A DNA stretch of 64,000 nt from Ailanthus altissimus (GCA_946807835.1 CAMPEX010000001.1:2743001-2807000), one strand, 5' to 3'; numbered from the stretch's first letter, positions 10,571 to 23,183 are shown. Translations and numbers: made by a program. The notes: generated by a model from the letters alone, not told the origin.

Positions 10571-13500
10571 TCACCCCCGGGCAGAGAATGATTTGCCCTC
10601 AAATCAGAATCTTCTAGATCTTCCAAATAAGGAGACAAGTCCTTCACATTAAAAGTGGCTGAAACATTGTAATCACCAGGAAGATCAACTTTGTAAGCAT
10701 TACTATTTACCTTCTCTACAATCCAAAAAGGTCCATCAACTCTTGGCATCAGCTTAGACTTCCGCTTGCTAGGAAATCTTCCCTTGCTAAGATAAATCCA
10801 AAAAAGATCACCAAGTTCAAAGCTAATCATTTTTCGTCCTTTATTAGTATGCTTAACATACTTAGCTATTTTCTCCTCAATATGAATTCGAACCTGCTCA
10901 TGAAGCTTCTTCATCAATTCTGCCTTCTTAACTCCATCCATAGATGTCCTCTCATCAATTGGAATAGAAACAAGGTCAATAGGAACAAATGGATTAAATC
11001 CATACACAATCTTAAATGGTGAAAATTTTGTAGCCCCATGCACACTACGGTTGTATGCAAACTCCATAATAGGCAAACAAGTATCCCAACTCTTTAAGTT
11101 CTTGTTTATAACAGCCCGTAATAAAGAAGATAGAGTACGGTTCACTACCTTAGTTTGCCCATCAGTTTGTGGATGATAAGAAGTACTGAAAAGCAACTTT
11201 GTTCCAAGCTTCTTCCAAAGAGTCTTCCAAAAATAGCTTAAGAACTTTGTATCACGATCAGAGACAATGCTTTTAGGGATTCCATGCAAACGTACAATTT
11301 CCCCAAAAAAACAAATCAGCAATATGAATAGCATCATCAGTTTTGTTACAAGGAATAAAGTGTGACATTTTGGAGAACCGATCAACCACAACCATCACTG
11401 AATCCTTCCCATCCAAGCACAAAATCCATACTAATATCCATCCATGGTTACTCTGGGATAGGTAAAGGCATATATAGTCCATATGCATTCTCTTTACCCT
11501 TAGCTTTCTTGCAAATTACACATCTCTCAACAACTTTATGAACATCCCGCAGCATATTGGGCCAAAAGAAGTGCTCTTTCAGTAGCTCATAAGTTTTCTT
11601 CTCCCCAAAATGACCACTAAGACCACTCCATGAGTCTCACGCACAAGCAACTCACGCAAGGATCCTGAAGGTATACACATTCTACCCAACTTGAACAAGT
11701 AACCATCATGCACAAAGAACCCATCACAAGCTCCTTTAGCACATTTAGACATCATATTAGCAAAGTATGAATCACTTGTATATTGTTCTTTCACCTGTTC
11801 AAAACCCAAAAGCCTTGTATTTAACATAGAAATCAATGCATACCTCCTAGAAAGAGCATCAGCAATGACATTAGTTTGCCCCTTCTTGTATTTTATGACA
11901 TATGGAAATGGCTTTATAAACTCTACCCATTTGGCATTCTTCTATTCAGCTTGTTCTGCCATTTAAGATACTTTAACGATTCATGGTCAGTATGAATAAC
12001 GAATTTGTTTAGGTAATAGGTAATGCTGCCATACCTTGAGAGCCCGAATCAATGCATAAAACTCCTTATCATAAATAGAGTAGTTTAAACGTGCCCCATT
12101 CAGCTTCTCACAAAACAAAGCAATTGGCCTCTTTTCTTACATCAAAACAGCCCCAATACCAACCCTTGAAGCATCACACTCTATTTCAAATGTTTTAGCA
12201 AAATCAGGAAGTGCTAAAACTAGAGCAGAACATAATTGTTCTTTAATCAGCTCAAATGACTTATGTGCATTCTCATTCCACCTAAACTCATTTTCCTTTT
12301 TCAAACATTCTGTCATAGGCGCAACAATAGAACTAAAGTCTTTAATAAATCGCTTATAGAAAGAGGCTACACCTTGAAAACTTCTCACATCCTCAACACT
12401 AGTAGGTTTAGGCCAATCACGAATTGCCTTAACCTTCTCCTCATCAACTTTAATTCCACTACTAGAAACAACATACCCCAAAAAAAATAACACTATCTTG
12501 GCAGAAATAACACTTCTTGAGGTTTTCATACAACTTTGCATCATGCAAGGTCTCAAATACAGCCCTAAGATGCCTCACATGATCATCAAAAGTTTTGCTA
12601 TAGATCAAGATATCATCAAAATAGACCACAACAAATAGCCCAATAAACTTTCTCAAAACATGAATCATAAGTCTCATAAATGTACTAGGTGCATTAGAAA
12701 GCCCAAACGGCATCACCATCCACTCATACAATCCATGCTTAATTTTAAAGGTTGTTTTCCATTCATCACCTTCTTTCATCCTAATTTGGTGATATCCACT
12801 CATCAAATCAACTTTAGAAAAATAAACAGCACCATGAAATTCATCAAGCATATCATCAAGTTTAGGAATAGGGAATCGATACTTAACTATTATCTTGTTG
12901 ATAGCCCGACTGTCCATACACATTCTCATAGTACCATCCTTCTTTGGAACAAGAAAAGTAGGCACTAAAAAAGGACTAAGTGACTCACGCACATAGCCCC
13001 TCTCTAAGAGCTCACTAACCTGCATTTTTGATGTGCCTTGATTTATAACAAAATTAAATTGCAAAGTTGATGGAGGATAGAACTAAATAGATACCTTGAT
13101 AAGTCGAATGGACGCCACAAGGATCAGTTTAGGGTTTTGACGCCACACTCTTGATGATCAAAGAGTGATAAGTCAGCAACTATCTTCAAGAGTTGAAAAA
13201 CTTGAGAAGACAATTTTGAGAGAGAAATAGCTCTTCTATTTCGTGCTTCGAATTTCAAAATGAGGCAACTGCCTCTACAAGACTTTTACATGCCTTATAT
13301 AGGCTTACAAAATGAGGTGAAACCCTAATGTTACCTAATAAGCTTAAAAAGGCCCAAAATAAGCCCAATATGACTTAACAATTTAAAACAAAACTAAACA
13401 AGTTCAAAATAGCCCAAATACATAAAAGTAGTAACATAAGAAGTAAATAAAGCCCAATAGCATAAAAAGAAAGCCCTTAGCTGCTTCTTAAAGCCCAACG

Positions 13501-16016
13501 TCACCAAACATCTCTAAATCACGTCCCAATCTCAAATTGAAGACAAATAAATACATTTAGCTCATTTCCATTCAGATCGCAAGCTTCTAATCCCATAGAA
13601 GCTTCAATAGCTCCAATTTGACTACTTATGGCCCTTTGAAGCTGTTTAGCCTTAGCCCTTGTTATTGGACCATCTGAAATCTCCTTTATGCTCAGCTCGC
13701 CTTCTTGAGTTGATTTAAAACCTTCATGATGCACATCAATTTTGATCTCCTTTGCTTCCTCCGAATTACATATATATGCTGGTCTATTTGGAAGCGAAGC
13801 TCCAGGCATCAAATCAATTTGATGCTCTATCCTTCGAATAGGTGGTAATCCCAATGGTAGCTCTTCTGCAAATACATCTTTGAACTCTTCAAGCAACTCC
13901 ACAACCTGCCTTGGCAAATCCAAACCCTTCACAACTGCCTTGGCAAATCCAAACCCTCCACTTGCAATAAAGGCTTTGCTCAAGTCATGAAAACCACCCC
14001 CACAGAAGCTAGTGCTTGCTCAACATCTGGTAAACCCCTTACCAGATTCCATCATCTTCCTTTGATTCCACAACTGATCTTCTCTAACTTGTTGAGAACT
14101 CAATGGCATCAAATTCACTTTTTTCCCATTCAGCACAAATGAATAAGTGTTCCTTTGCCCATTATAAGTCACATCATTATCAAATTGCCATGGACGTCCT
14201 AATAACACATGACTAGTTGTCATAGGAACCACAGCACATAAAACCTTATCATGAAATATTTTAATGGAAAATGGCACCCGAACCTGTCTTGTAACCTGAA
14301 TCTCTCCCTTGTTATTAAGCCAATGTAATTTGTATGGTTTTGGATGTGGAACAGTAGTTAATCCCAGTTTCTCCATTAAAGTAGTGGATGCAACATTGGT
14401 ACAACTACCATTATCAATGATCATGGCACAAACTTTATCTCGGATTTGACATTTTGTATGAAAGATGTTTTCGCGTTGTTTTAAACCAATATCAACTTCA
14501 GCACTCAAAATCCTTTGAATAACTAATAAATTTCCCTCAATTAGTTCAAGATTCTCTTCTTGTTCAGTCACTTCGACTTTAGATTCCTCTTCCATTTCAG
14601 CCTCATCTTCACTTACAAGCTCTTCATGCTCCCCTTGTAAAACCATCACCCTCTTATTTGGACATTCAGAAGCAATATGCCCATTTTCCAAACACTTGAT
14701 GTCTCGCGCCTCCTGGAAAATTAAGGTTCAAATACCTTCTCCTTTCCTTTCAACGAACCTGAACTAGCACTTCCCTTACTAAAATCCACTTTCTCATCAC
14801 GTTTAGGTGTGTTCCATGTTCGCGAAGGTGAAGAAACAGCCTTTGTATTACTTGTTGTAGTTGACCTCATATGAATTCCCCCTCTTTTTTGCTGTCTTTC
14901 TACTTTAGTTGCAAGTTTTATGACATCCTCAAGAAATATGAAGGGCTGTAACTCAACAACTTTAGCTATATCCCTTTTCAATCCATCAAGGAATCTAGCT
15001 ATTGTTTGCTCTTAAGGATCATTCAAATTACAGCGAATCAGCAACAGCTCAAATTCTTTCACATACTCCTCCACACTCAAGGAACCTTGCCGCAAAGTCT
15101 GGAGTTTGATGTATAATACTTGGTTATAGTAATCCGAAACAAATCTCTTCTTCATTAATCTTTTCATAAGTGGCCAGCTCGTAACTTCTTCTTCGTCATC
15201 CTTTCTTCGCTGAGCTTTTAAGTTTTCCCACCACAAAAGTGCATAATCGGTAAACTCAAGTGCTGCAACCTTATATTTCTTTGCCTCACGGTACTCATGC
15301 CAATCAAACACCCTTTCTACCTTCTGAACCCATTCAAGATACTCCTCAGGAGTACTAGTACCTCTAAATGGTGGTATATTAAGTTTGATATCACTAATAG
15401 GGTCATTTTGCTGCCTCCTTATCCTACTCCTATCTTCAGTCTCATCATCTCCATTTGACTCATCTCCAGCATCCCCTAGGTCATTCCGAGGTACCCTACG
15501 CCCTACTTGCCTTTGTTGGAGTTGCAAAGTATTTCTTTGCATCATTTCTATAATTGCAGCAAGTTGTCCACGAATTTCAGTAATCTCACCTCGAAATTCA
15601 TCATGAGCACGTTGTAAGCGCATGAGTTGAGCTTGTTCTAAACTCTGTCCCTTTGGTACTCTACTTGCATCATCTTCAGCCATTATTAACAAAAATCCCA
15701 AACAAGTATGAGCAATGAACAACACAACCAGTAGCTAAAAACACACTTCTCAAAATGAATTTTTTTTCACCAATTCAGTAAATAAAATCAGATAGCAACA
15801 ATTGACTAAAATTCAAAATTTCAAGGTTCAGGAACAACTCAACTCAGCCAAACCATCTTCAGCCCACAAACTGCTAAGAATTAATTCTAATGCTTCAGAG
15901 TTGCAATTCAAATACTAGAGACCAAATCTGATGAATAATCCCACGAAATTATATAAAACAAAAACAGCAAGACACCTTAAATAGCTGAAACTTCAGTTTA
16001 CACACTGAAATCCTAT
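10571..16016 (-). pseudogene. A2 gag-pol, broken by frameshifts, stops and solo LTR A3
   Basis: Collinear with the intact A4 polyprotein. On the minus strand from right to left:
- gag 15012-15725, start [12 protein letters not shown] near 15683, and 14721-14981
- half of the zinc knuckle near 14661-14700 (GHIASEC kept, CFKC lost)
- protease 14020-14500 with IIDNGS
- RT 12462-13028 plus 13739-13830, with [10 protein letters not shown]
- RNase H about 11830-12240
- integrase 10571-11840

Integrase keeps VSDRDTKF, but the catalytic Glu context QTDGQTE reads QTDGQTK, so it is probably dead even without frameshifts. A 29-bp tandem duplication near 13902-13960 adds another frameshift. Family role: virus-like particle protein and replication enzymes. 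Confidence 0.88.
13029..13738 (-). repeat. Solo LTR A3 (short form) inside A2
   Basis: 710 bases, TGATGTGCCTT...GATGCACATCA, perfect TSD ATTTT (13024-13028 and 13739-13743). It is the short subtype, lacking about 82 bp near the U5 end, like the A4 LTRs. It sits in A2's RT in the same orientation. The frame at 13519-13983 runs from A2 pol (RPAYICNSEEAKEIK) straight into the LTR tail. Confidence 0.92.
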
Positions 16017-16030
16017 GCTCTGATACTAGA

Positions 16031-16824
16031 TGATGTGCCTTGATTTCCAAAAAAATAGATTATTCCAAAATTCGAATAAAATCTAGTTCTTTTGTTGGTT
16101 ATTTTTCTTTAAGTGTTTAGGCTGAATTATAACAAAATTAAATGGTAAAGTTGATGGAGGATAGAACTAAGTAGATACCTTGATAAGTCAGATGGACGCC
16201 ATAAGGATCAATTTAGGGTATGACACCACACTTTTGGTGATCAAAGAGTGATAAGTCACCAACTGTCTTCAAGAGCTAGAAAACTTGATAAGAGAATTTT
16301 GTGAGAGAAATAGCTCTTCTATTTTGTGCTTCCAATTTCAAAATGAGGCAACTGCCTCTATAAGACTTTAACATGCCTTATATAGGCTTACAAAATGAGG
16401 GGAAACCCTAATGTTACCTAATTAATTTTAAAAGCCCAAAATAAGCCCAATATGATTTAACAATTTAAAATAAAACTAAACAAGTTTAAAATGGCCCAAA
16501 TACATAAAAAAAAATAGCAACATAAGAAGTAAATTAAGCCTAATAGCATGGAAAGAAAGACCTCAGCTACTTCTTTAAGCCCAATGTCACCAAACGTTTC
16601 TAAATCACGTCCCAATCTCTAATTGAAGACAAATAAACACATTTAGCTCATTTTCATTCAGATCGCAAGCTTCTAATCCCATAGAAGCTTCAATAGCTCC
16701 AATTTGTCTACTTATGGCCCTTTGAAGCTGTTTAATCTTAGCCCTTGTTATTAGACCATCTGAAACCTCCTTTACACTCAGCTCACCTTCTTGAGTTGAT
16801 TTAGAACCTTCATGATGCACATCA
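16031..16824 (-). repeat. 5' LTR of A2
   Basis: 794 bases, long form, ending GATGCACATCA. It carries the TATA-like block CCTATATAAGG on the minus strand near 16376-16387 and the tail-coding segment near 16605-16824. Scattered differences from 9780-10570 suggest an old insertion. Confidence 0.88.
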
Positions 16825-16829
16825 CAAAA

Positions 16830-19523
16830 TTTGGTAATGCAAGAATAAGGGCTTGGGTTACCTTTGATTTGATGAGATGAAAGCTCCTTTGTGCTTCATT
16901 TGTTCACTTAAAGTGATCATTCCTTAAACATTCAGTGATTGGAGCCATGATTGAACTAAATCCTTTAATGAAACACTATAAAATGATGCCAATCCATAAA
17001 AGCTTTGAACATCATGGAGAGTTTGAGGAATAGGCCAGTTCAAAATAGCTTCCACCTTACTATGATCTATTTTCATTCTATCTTTAGAGACTACATAGCC
17101 TAAAAAGATAAGGCAATTTAAGAAGAACTCACATTTCTTCAAATTGACACAAAGCCTCTATTCCTCAAAGTGTTGAAAACTTGATGAAAATGATCCAAGT
17201 ATTTTTCCTCATCTTTGTTATACACAAGAATGTCATCAAAGTAGACAACAACTAACCTACTAATGTAAGGCTTTAGAACATGATTCATCAAACGTATGAA
17301 AGTACGTAGAGCATTTTAAAGTCCGAAAGGCATCACCTTCTATTCATAAAGGCCATATCTTGTCTTGGATGTTGCCTTCTATTCGTCACTTGTTTTCATT
17401 CGTAGTTGATGGTATCCACTCCGTAGATCATATTTAAAGAAAATACGAGCTCCATACAGTTGGTCAAGGAGATCATCAAGTTGAGAAATTGGAAAAGCAA
17501 TAATCAATGGTGATTTTTTTTTATGGCTTTATTATCCACATACATAGAAGAGAACCATCCTTATTGGGCATAAGGAGAGCAAGAACAGCACAAGGACTCT
17601 TACTTTCTTTAAGCCTTTGGAAACAAGCTCATTTACTTGCCTTTGAAGTTCTATATGCTCCTTAGTAATCATTCTATATGTTGCTTTTTTAGGTAGAACA
17701 GCTCTTGGAATTAGATCAATACCATGTTAAATGCCTCTCATGGGAGGCAATCCTGATGAAATCTTATCTAGTACTACATCATAAAATTCTTGAAGCAGCT
17801 TTTTCATTATAAGAGGTGGCTTATGACTATCATTGTTTTCTTCAAACATCACAAGAGCAAAGGCTTCATCAACCTTTGAAAATTCCCTTTTACATTAAAA
17901 AAGAGTCAATAAATTATTTCCCTCCCCTTTAAAAGGCTTAGGAACATTGATCATCTTAGAATGACCCAAAATGACTTTAACACCATCCTTGACAAAAGAC
18001 TAAGTGTTTTTATGGCCATCATGAATATTTCTTCTATCATATTGCCATGGACGACCAAGAAGTAAATGATAAGCATTTATCGGAACAACGTCATACCAAA
18101 CTTCATCTTTGTAGTTTTTGCCAATAGAAAAAGAGACTGGGCAGCATTGATTTACCTTTATTTTATTTCTCTTTTTTAGTCAAGAAAGTTTGTATGATTG
18201 AGGATGCTTCACTGTCTTTAAAACCAATTTTTCTACCATTTGAGCGAAGGCCAAATTCAAAACTACCCCCATAAATATTAACGTTATACATCTTGCCATG
18301 AGAATTACAACATGGTATGAAAGATATTTTTCCACAACCAATCTTCTTCTTTTTGGGCAGCACTTAAAACTTTACGAAGGATGAGAGTTTCACCTTCATC
18401 CTTATAAGTTATATCTTCATTGTCTTCCTCGGGTTCGGCATGATTTTTCTCCATCTCTTCTTCATCTACTTCTTCAAAAAGTGTCACAATTCTACGATTT
18501 TGACATTTAGAAGCTATATGTCCATATCCTTGGTATTTGAAATACTGATGAGAATTGACGTTGGAAGAACTATTTTGCTTCTTTTGGTTAGAGACACCAT
18601 CATTCTTTGAATAAGTTATTGTAATAGGTTTGGCACCGAGAATGGTTTAGAGTTGGAAATTCGTAGTTAGAAACACCTTCTCGTGTCAAGAGTTAAGAAT
18701 TACCACTGCGTGCTGTCTTATATTGATTCTCCACCTTAAGTACAAGTCTACACACATCTCCATAAGTCCAGTATGATTGTAATTGCACGATGTTGAAAAT
18801 CTCATGTCTTAGACCCCCAAGATAACTTATAATTTGTTAGCTCTTCTTATTCAGCCATGTTATACTTCAGTATGATATGATCAAATTCAGTAGTGTATTC
18901 TTATACAGAGAGCTCCTTTTGACGAAAGTTGTGTAGTTTAAGGACAACATCTTGTCGATAGTTGTCCAAAAGATATTTTCTCTTCAACTCTTGTTTCATC
19001 TTCTCCTAGGTCACGATCTTGCTTCTACCTTCTCATATCCTTTGTTCCTTTAGATTTTTCGATCATAAAGAAGCATAACGTTTTAGGTTATATGGCAACA
19101 AGTTTTACCTTTTGATTTTTTGAAACATCTTGATAATCAAAGATTCTTTCCATAGTGTTCAAACAATCCACAAACTCGTCTAGATGCATTCTACCTTCAA
19201 AATATGGTATTCCAACTTTTACATGAAAATCTCGACGACATTCATTTCTAAATGTCATGATTCTTATATCACTTGGATGCACTGGAGAACTACCAGAAGA
19301 ATGAGATTTAGCTTGATGAAAAGGATTTGTATTACCTTCAACATTGCTATAAGAACCAATATCTGGATCTTTATGTGGCTTTACCTCAATCTTCAAAAAA
19401 TTCTAAATGTTGTTGAAGTTGATGAATTTGTTGTCTCAATTCTTCAATTAGAATGTCTCGTATATTAGCTTGAGCTTCAGCCAGCTCTTCAATTGTTGAA
19501 GCAAATCAATGACCTTTAGCCAT
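16830..19523 (-). pseudogene. B1 gag-pol, 5' part: gag, protease, reverse transcriptase
   Basis: Resumes B1 where C1/A2 interrupted it (TTTGGTAATGC...). Collinear with B2 57240-59954:
- RNase H start and RT 16830-17660, catalytic block near 17210-17250
- protease about 18060-18300
- damaged zinc knuckle near 18500-18540 (several Cys codons changed)
- gag 18700-19523

The start codon context ATGGCTAAAGGTCATTGA is followed by an in-frame stop. In B2 the same place encodes MAKGRRF. Many frameshifts; not functional. Confidence 0.82.
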
Positions 19524-19550
19524 TGAAAGACAAAGCCAAAAAAATTGAAA

Positions 19551-19562
19551 GCTCTAATACCA
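19551..19562 (-). promoter_or_regulatory. Primer-binding site of B1 (one mismatch)
   Basis: Minus-strand TGGTATTAGAGC, one change from the initiator-Met tRNA complement, three bases from the LTR edge at 19566. Confidence 0.7.
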
Positions 19563-20131
19563 AACTGGCGCAAGCTCAAGAGTTTAAGAGAGAATACAAT
19601 GAGATTGGAAGAATGGAAAATAATCACACTACTTTTATTAAAATAAACTCAAACACTAAAAAAATGAAAGAGATACAAAACTAAGCTCACTACTCAAGAG
19701 GTAAACAATGTAATACAAAATAACTCACCACCCAATGAACCCTAAAAGAGATACAGGGCAATCAAACTTACAACTCTAAGGAATCCACCTAAGAGATATA
19801 GAGTTTAACTCTCACAAGAGAACTCTCTAAATGCTATAAGTGTTTTAAAACTCAAACTCTTTTCTTTTTCCTACTCATCTCATCCCTCATGGTATTTATA
19901 GAGACCACTTTGGATGTCTTCTGCAAACACTTATTATAAGACTTATAACTTATAGCTACCCTCACACCAAAAAGTCTACAAATACAGCTAACACAATAAA
20001 TCAAGTATCAAACTTCAAACATAATCTACACTAAATTCAACAAAGCATGCTTCTAAGTCTAAGATTGAAAGCAAAGTCTTTAATTCCTGCAAGTTGTGAA
20101 GACTTGGTTCCCCTACTAGTTGCCTAACATT

Positions 20132-21528
20132 TAATGCAGGACAAGCATTGATAGGTCGTGATTTCATTCACGAAGACGAAAGTTGTTTATATTGTTCAAC
20201 AAAACAAAATTTGAAAATGGTAGAATACCAATTCAAAAGTAAAGTTTCTTAATACTTGATTTCTGAAATTACAAAGTCTAGATGTTTTTTCCCCTTATCT
20301 CTCATGTATTTATAGAGACCTCTTGGGCTGTCAAGCATTTATTTTAGCAATTATAAAACTTACAACTACTAACTACTACCAAGAATTGAGGCACTTGAAA
20401 TGCCAGCACTTATTACAACATTTAATGCAACTTAAAACTAGTAACTTATCAACTACTACCAATTACTAAGGCCTAATCTCAAAGTACATTGTCAAACATT
20501 CCAACTACTATATCATAAATATTGTTGTAGGCTCCTAAAAGCTTCTCACCAAATGGGCTACTGCTGGCGAATTTGAATTGCTGTAAATTGCTTCTAATAA
20601 TGTAATGGAAATTAATGAAATGTTCATCATATTCCCTATCACATGAGCTAGTGTGTCCGCATCATTCTCCCCCACTAACAAAGAACTCATCCTCGAGTGA
20701 TAGTACAAGTTTTCTCTAAATTCTCAATGGTCTTATCACACTCCACATGGCCACTCAAGTCACCTGGATTTGCCTCCTAAATAAGTTTGTCTTGTAAAGA
20801 AATCCTGGTAATACAAAGTTGGTTTCCTTTGAATAAGTCTCCTTCACTTGCAGTGAACTCTTCCCCTTTGAATAAGTGATACACCTCCAATGTCTTAAGA
20901 GCTATAAAAATTGCATAAAGCTCTTGTTGATTTATGGACCACTTCTATTTTGACTTAATTACCTTCTTAATATAGAAAGTAATTGGTCTTCTTTCTTGAA
21001 AAAGAATTTCTCTTATACTTATTTCACTTCCATCACACTCTAATTCCAAAGTGTTGACAGAATCTGGAGGTGTAAGGATTGGTGTGATGGAAAGTTTCTC
21101 TTTGATCATCTTGATGCATTGATCTGCAGTTTCACTCTATTTAAACTTTTCTTTTATCAAACATTCAGTCATGGGAGCTACTATAGTGCTGAAATCCTAC
21201 ACCATTGGATGAATAAAGGTTCTTAATTCATTTGACAACCCAAATGTCATGATAAACCACTCATGTAGACTATCCTCAGTCCTAAAATTAGTCTTACATT
21301 CATCTTCTAGGTGTATTTGGATTTGATGATAACCACTTTTTAATTCTATCTTCAAATCATTTTCGAAAAATATCTTGGCACCACTAAATTGATCAAACAA
21401 AATATTCATGCATGGAACAAGAAAATGATACCTCACAGCATCCTTGTTGATGGCATGACTGTCTGTAGACATCCTCCAGCTAACACTTTTTAATTCTATC
21501 TTCACATGTGCTGGTGTGTCTCCCATCA
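20132..21528 (-). mobile_element. Element G1: gypsy element with large internal deletion
   Basis: Perfect TSD ACATT (20127-20131 and 21529-21533). One LTR is complete (20132-20664, ending CCGCATCA). The other survives only as about 25 terminal bases ending GTGTCTCCCATCA at 21528. Between them are RNase H and RT fragments on the minus strand. The frame 21197-21532 has RT motifs (INKDAVRYHF, SGYHQIQIH, FGLSNELRTF). Protease, gag, leader and most of the second LTR are gone. The starting TG has become TA. Confidence 0.78.
20690..21500 (-). pseudogene. G1 RNase H and reverse transcriptase remnants
   Basis: Minus-strand matches to RNase H lie at about 20840-21110 and the RT palm at about 21190-21480. 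Order and spacing follow other elements here but with many breaks. The catalytic YFDD box is missing: the text passes from the FGLSN region (near 21215-21240) to a CPMVGD/tether-like region without it. Confidence 0.6.
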
Positions 21529-21757
21529 ACATTCTTTTAAATATTAGCTTTAACTTTCTCCAGAAAACTTTGATTCATATATTGTAATGATTTAGAAACT
21601 AGACACACAGAGTTTTCCAATATTATAAAGATTGTCCAAAAATTCCTTCCGAAACGTACCAAATTAATTTCAAAATTGTTCTTTAGTTTATGAATGTGAC
21701 TAACTAAAATTCATTAGATTTATTTTTAGCTCTATGCAACCTGACACTCCTGTGTCA

Positions 21758-22160
21758 ATATGACATGTATGCATAGGTACCATATTGCAAAGCACCTCCT
21801 CCTCTTACTTACTAATGGAAAATGCCACCAACACCTATTTTGTTATCTTAACTTCTCTGCAATTATTTAGCCATTAAAGTTGATGCGGTTATAGATGTTT
21901 CAAGGTAGGTAGCGCCAATTTCTCCACTAATTTGGTGCTAGCAACATTAGTGCAATCCCACCATCAATTAGAACACTGAAAACTTTGTTGTTCAAGAAAC
22001 ACCGAGTATGAAACAAGTTCTCCCAATGATTGTTTTCTTATTTCTTGACCTATGTGCTAAGAGCTCGTCTTGCCACCAAATGATTCTCCTTCCATCGCAT
22101 ATTGCCCTTTGTAGTCATCTTTAAGAGGTGGCATGTCATCTACTTCGTCTTCTTGCAGAT
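21758..22160 (-). pseudogene. Protease region of the family H element (resumes after B1)
   Basis: On the minus strand the sequence reads toward B1's edge as a retroviral-type protease region: an IDGGI/TNVASTKLVEK-like block near 21890-21990 and VPM.TCHI just right of 21758. The continuing GRPW motif is on the other side of B1 at about 1940-1965. The rejoining supports B1 as an insertion. Gag is missing. Confidence 0.65.
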
Positions 22161-22520
22161 CTTAAGACTCAATCTCCTATTGAGTAAGAATTTTAAATTT
22201 ATCTAAGGATTAAAATTGATGAAGGACGGTTTCAGAGTAAGAGAATATTGAAAGACGAATCAAAATTCAAAATTTTGATGAAGATAAATTTGCAACAAAT
22301 TTCTAGTTTCCTTTTTTTTTTCTTTTCTTTCTTTCGTTTCTTTTCACATTTTTATTATATCAGAAACTAGAAATTATAAACAAGAATTTATAACAAATTA
22401 GGGCTTTCAAGATAAGTTGCGGCCACAATTAGGTTTTTTCTTAACCAAAATAATTCACATAAGATACACTGGAACTATAAAGCAATTAAAGTGATAATTT
22501 AAATTTTCCTTGAAACCAAA
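22161..22520 (-). other. Leader of family H element, non-coding
   Basis: AT-rich region between the protease debris and the primer-binding site, with a TTTTCTTTTCTTTCTTTCG pyrimidine run near 22310-22345. The gag gene that should lie here appears deleted. Confidence 0.45.
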
Positions 22521-22532
22521 GCTCTGATATGA
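22521..22532 (-). promoter_or_regulatory. Decayed primer-binding site of the family H element
   Basis: Plus-strand GCTCTGATATGA versus expected GCTCTGATACCA, two bases from the LTR start at 22535. Confidence 0.55.
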
Positions 22533-22534
22533 AC

Positions 22535-23183
22535 TAATATGAATGTCTATGACGAAAACTAACATAAAAAATATGGATCTAGCAAGTTTGATGAGTCTAA
22601 AGCCATGATCTAGCAAGGTAAAAACCAAGACTACGGCTGTATAGGGCACGCCATACCAAGAAACCCAAGGATGCTCAAGAATTAAGGTGATAAGTCAAGT
22701 TGTTTGAATGCCACAAGAATAATCTTGATAAGTTCAAAGTCCTTTCAAAAATGAAAGAAGAACAGAGAAAAAACTCTCTAATACTATTCTTTGATGAATA
22801 GTTAAAATCACCAATAAGATAAAAACAAACCTTTATATAGGCTGTAAAATCTTGTTACAAACCTAATTCTAAAAGAGAAAGAATCCTAATACATAAAATA
22901 TTCTATAATTAAATTTTTATCAAATCTCCAAAATTTGAAAGTAGTTAAATCTCTAGAAAATTTACCTATATCAAATTTAAATACGAAGTTAATATCTTGG
23001 GTCTTCCAAAACCCGTGTAGATCTTTAATTTGCCTCTACTAGAACCTTAATTAAAGTGATTAAGTTCTATTGAATCTAATTTGGACTTTTTTGAAAAGGA
23101 TTTGGACTTATGTCGAGCCTCTATGTGTTTTCCATCTCACCAACTTATTTAATCAGCCCATTTATACTTCTTTAAAATGCTTG
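22535..23183 (-). repeat. LTR H1: 5' LTR of the outermost element, truncated
   Basis: Starts TAATATGAA and matches H2 and H3 in order (GACGCC...CACCAAGAAACCC..., GATAAGTC, TTGAATGCCACAAGAA). It stops at 23183 within the ...CTTCTTTAAAATGCTTG block where element I begins. The last third of the LTR is not found downstream. Confidence 0.7.

Larger units (their letters stand above)
9780..16824 (-). mobile_element. Element A2: near full-length but degenerate gypsy element
   Basis: LTRs 9780-10570 (791 bp) and 16031-16824 (794 bp), TSD CAAAA on both sides (9775-9779 and 16825-16829). Primer-binding site 16017-16028 has one change (TAGTATCAGAGC). Its structure is collinear with intact A4 except for solo LTR A3 at 13029-13738. 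It sits exactly at C1's right boundary, sharing the same 5-mer. Confidence 0.9.
1971..21757 (-). mobile_element. Element B1: degenerate Ty3/gypsy retrotransposon carrying nested insertions
   Basis: Outer element of the large nest, same family as the intact B2. Its 3' LTR is at 1971-2685, coding debris at 2686-4322 and 16830-19523, and its 5' LTR at 19566-21757. Flanking 5-mers ATATA (1966-1970) and ATATG (21758-21762) look like a TSD with one change. Its own sequence is broken by C1 plus A2 (4323-16829) and by G1 (20132-21533). Removing those gives an element of ordinary gypsy size collinear with B2. Frameshifts and stops throughout make it inactive. Confidence 0.85.
19566..21757 (-). repeat. 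5' LTR of B1, split by G1
   Basis: LTR text runs 19566-20131 and resumes 21529/21534-21757, ending CCTGTGTCA, exactly as in B2. The first two bases are intact (TGGCGCAAGCTC), with the start diverged from TGATGCCGGCTC. Confidence 0.82.

Noticed and set aside
22455..22649. Minus-strand 64-codon frame near the H1 LTR
   Set aside because: Spans the primer-binding site and the LTR edge; no homology and no codon pattern.
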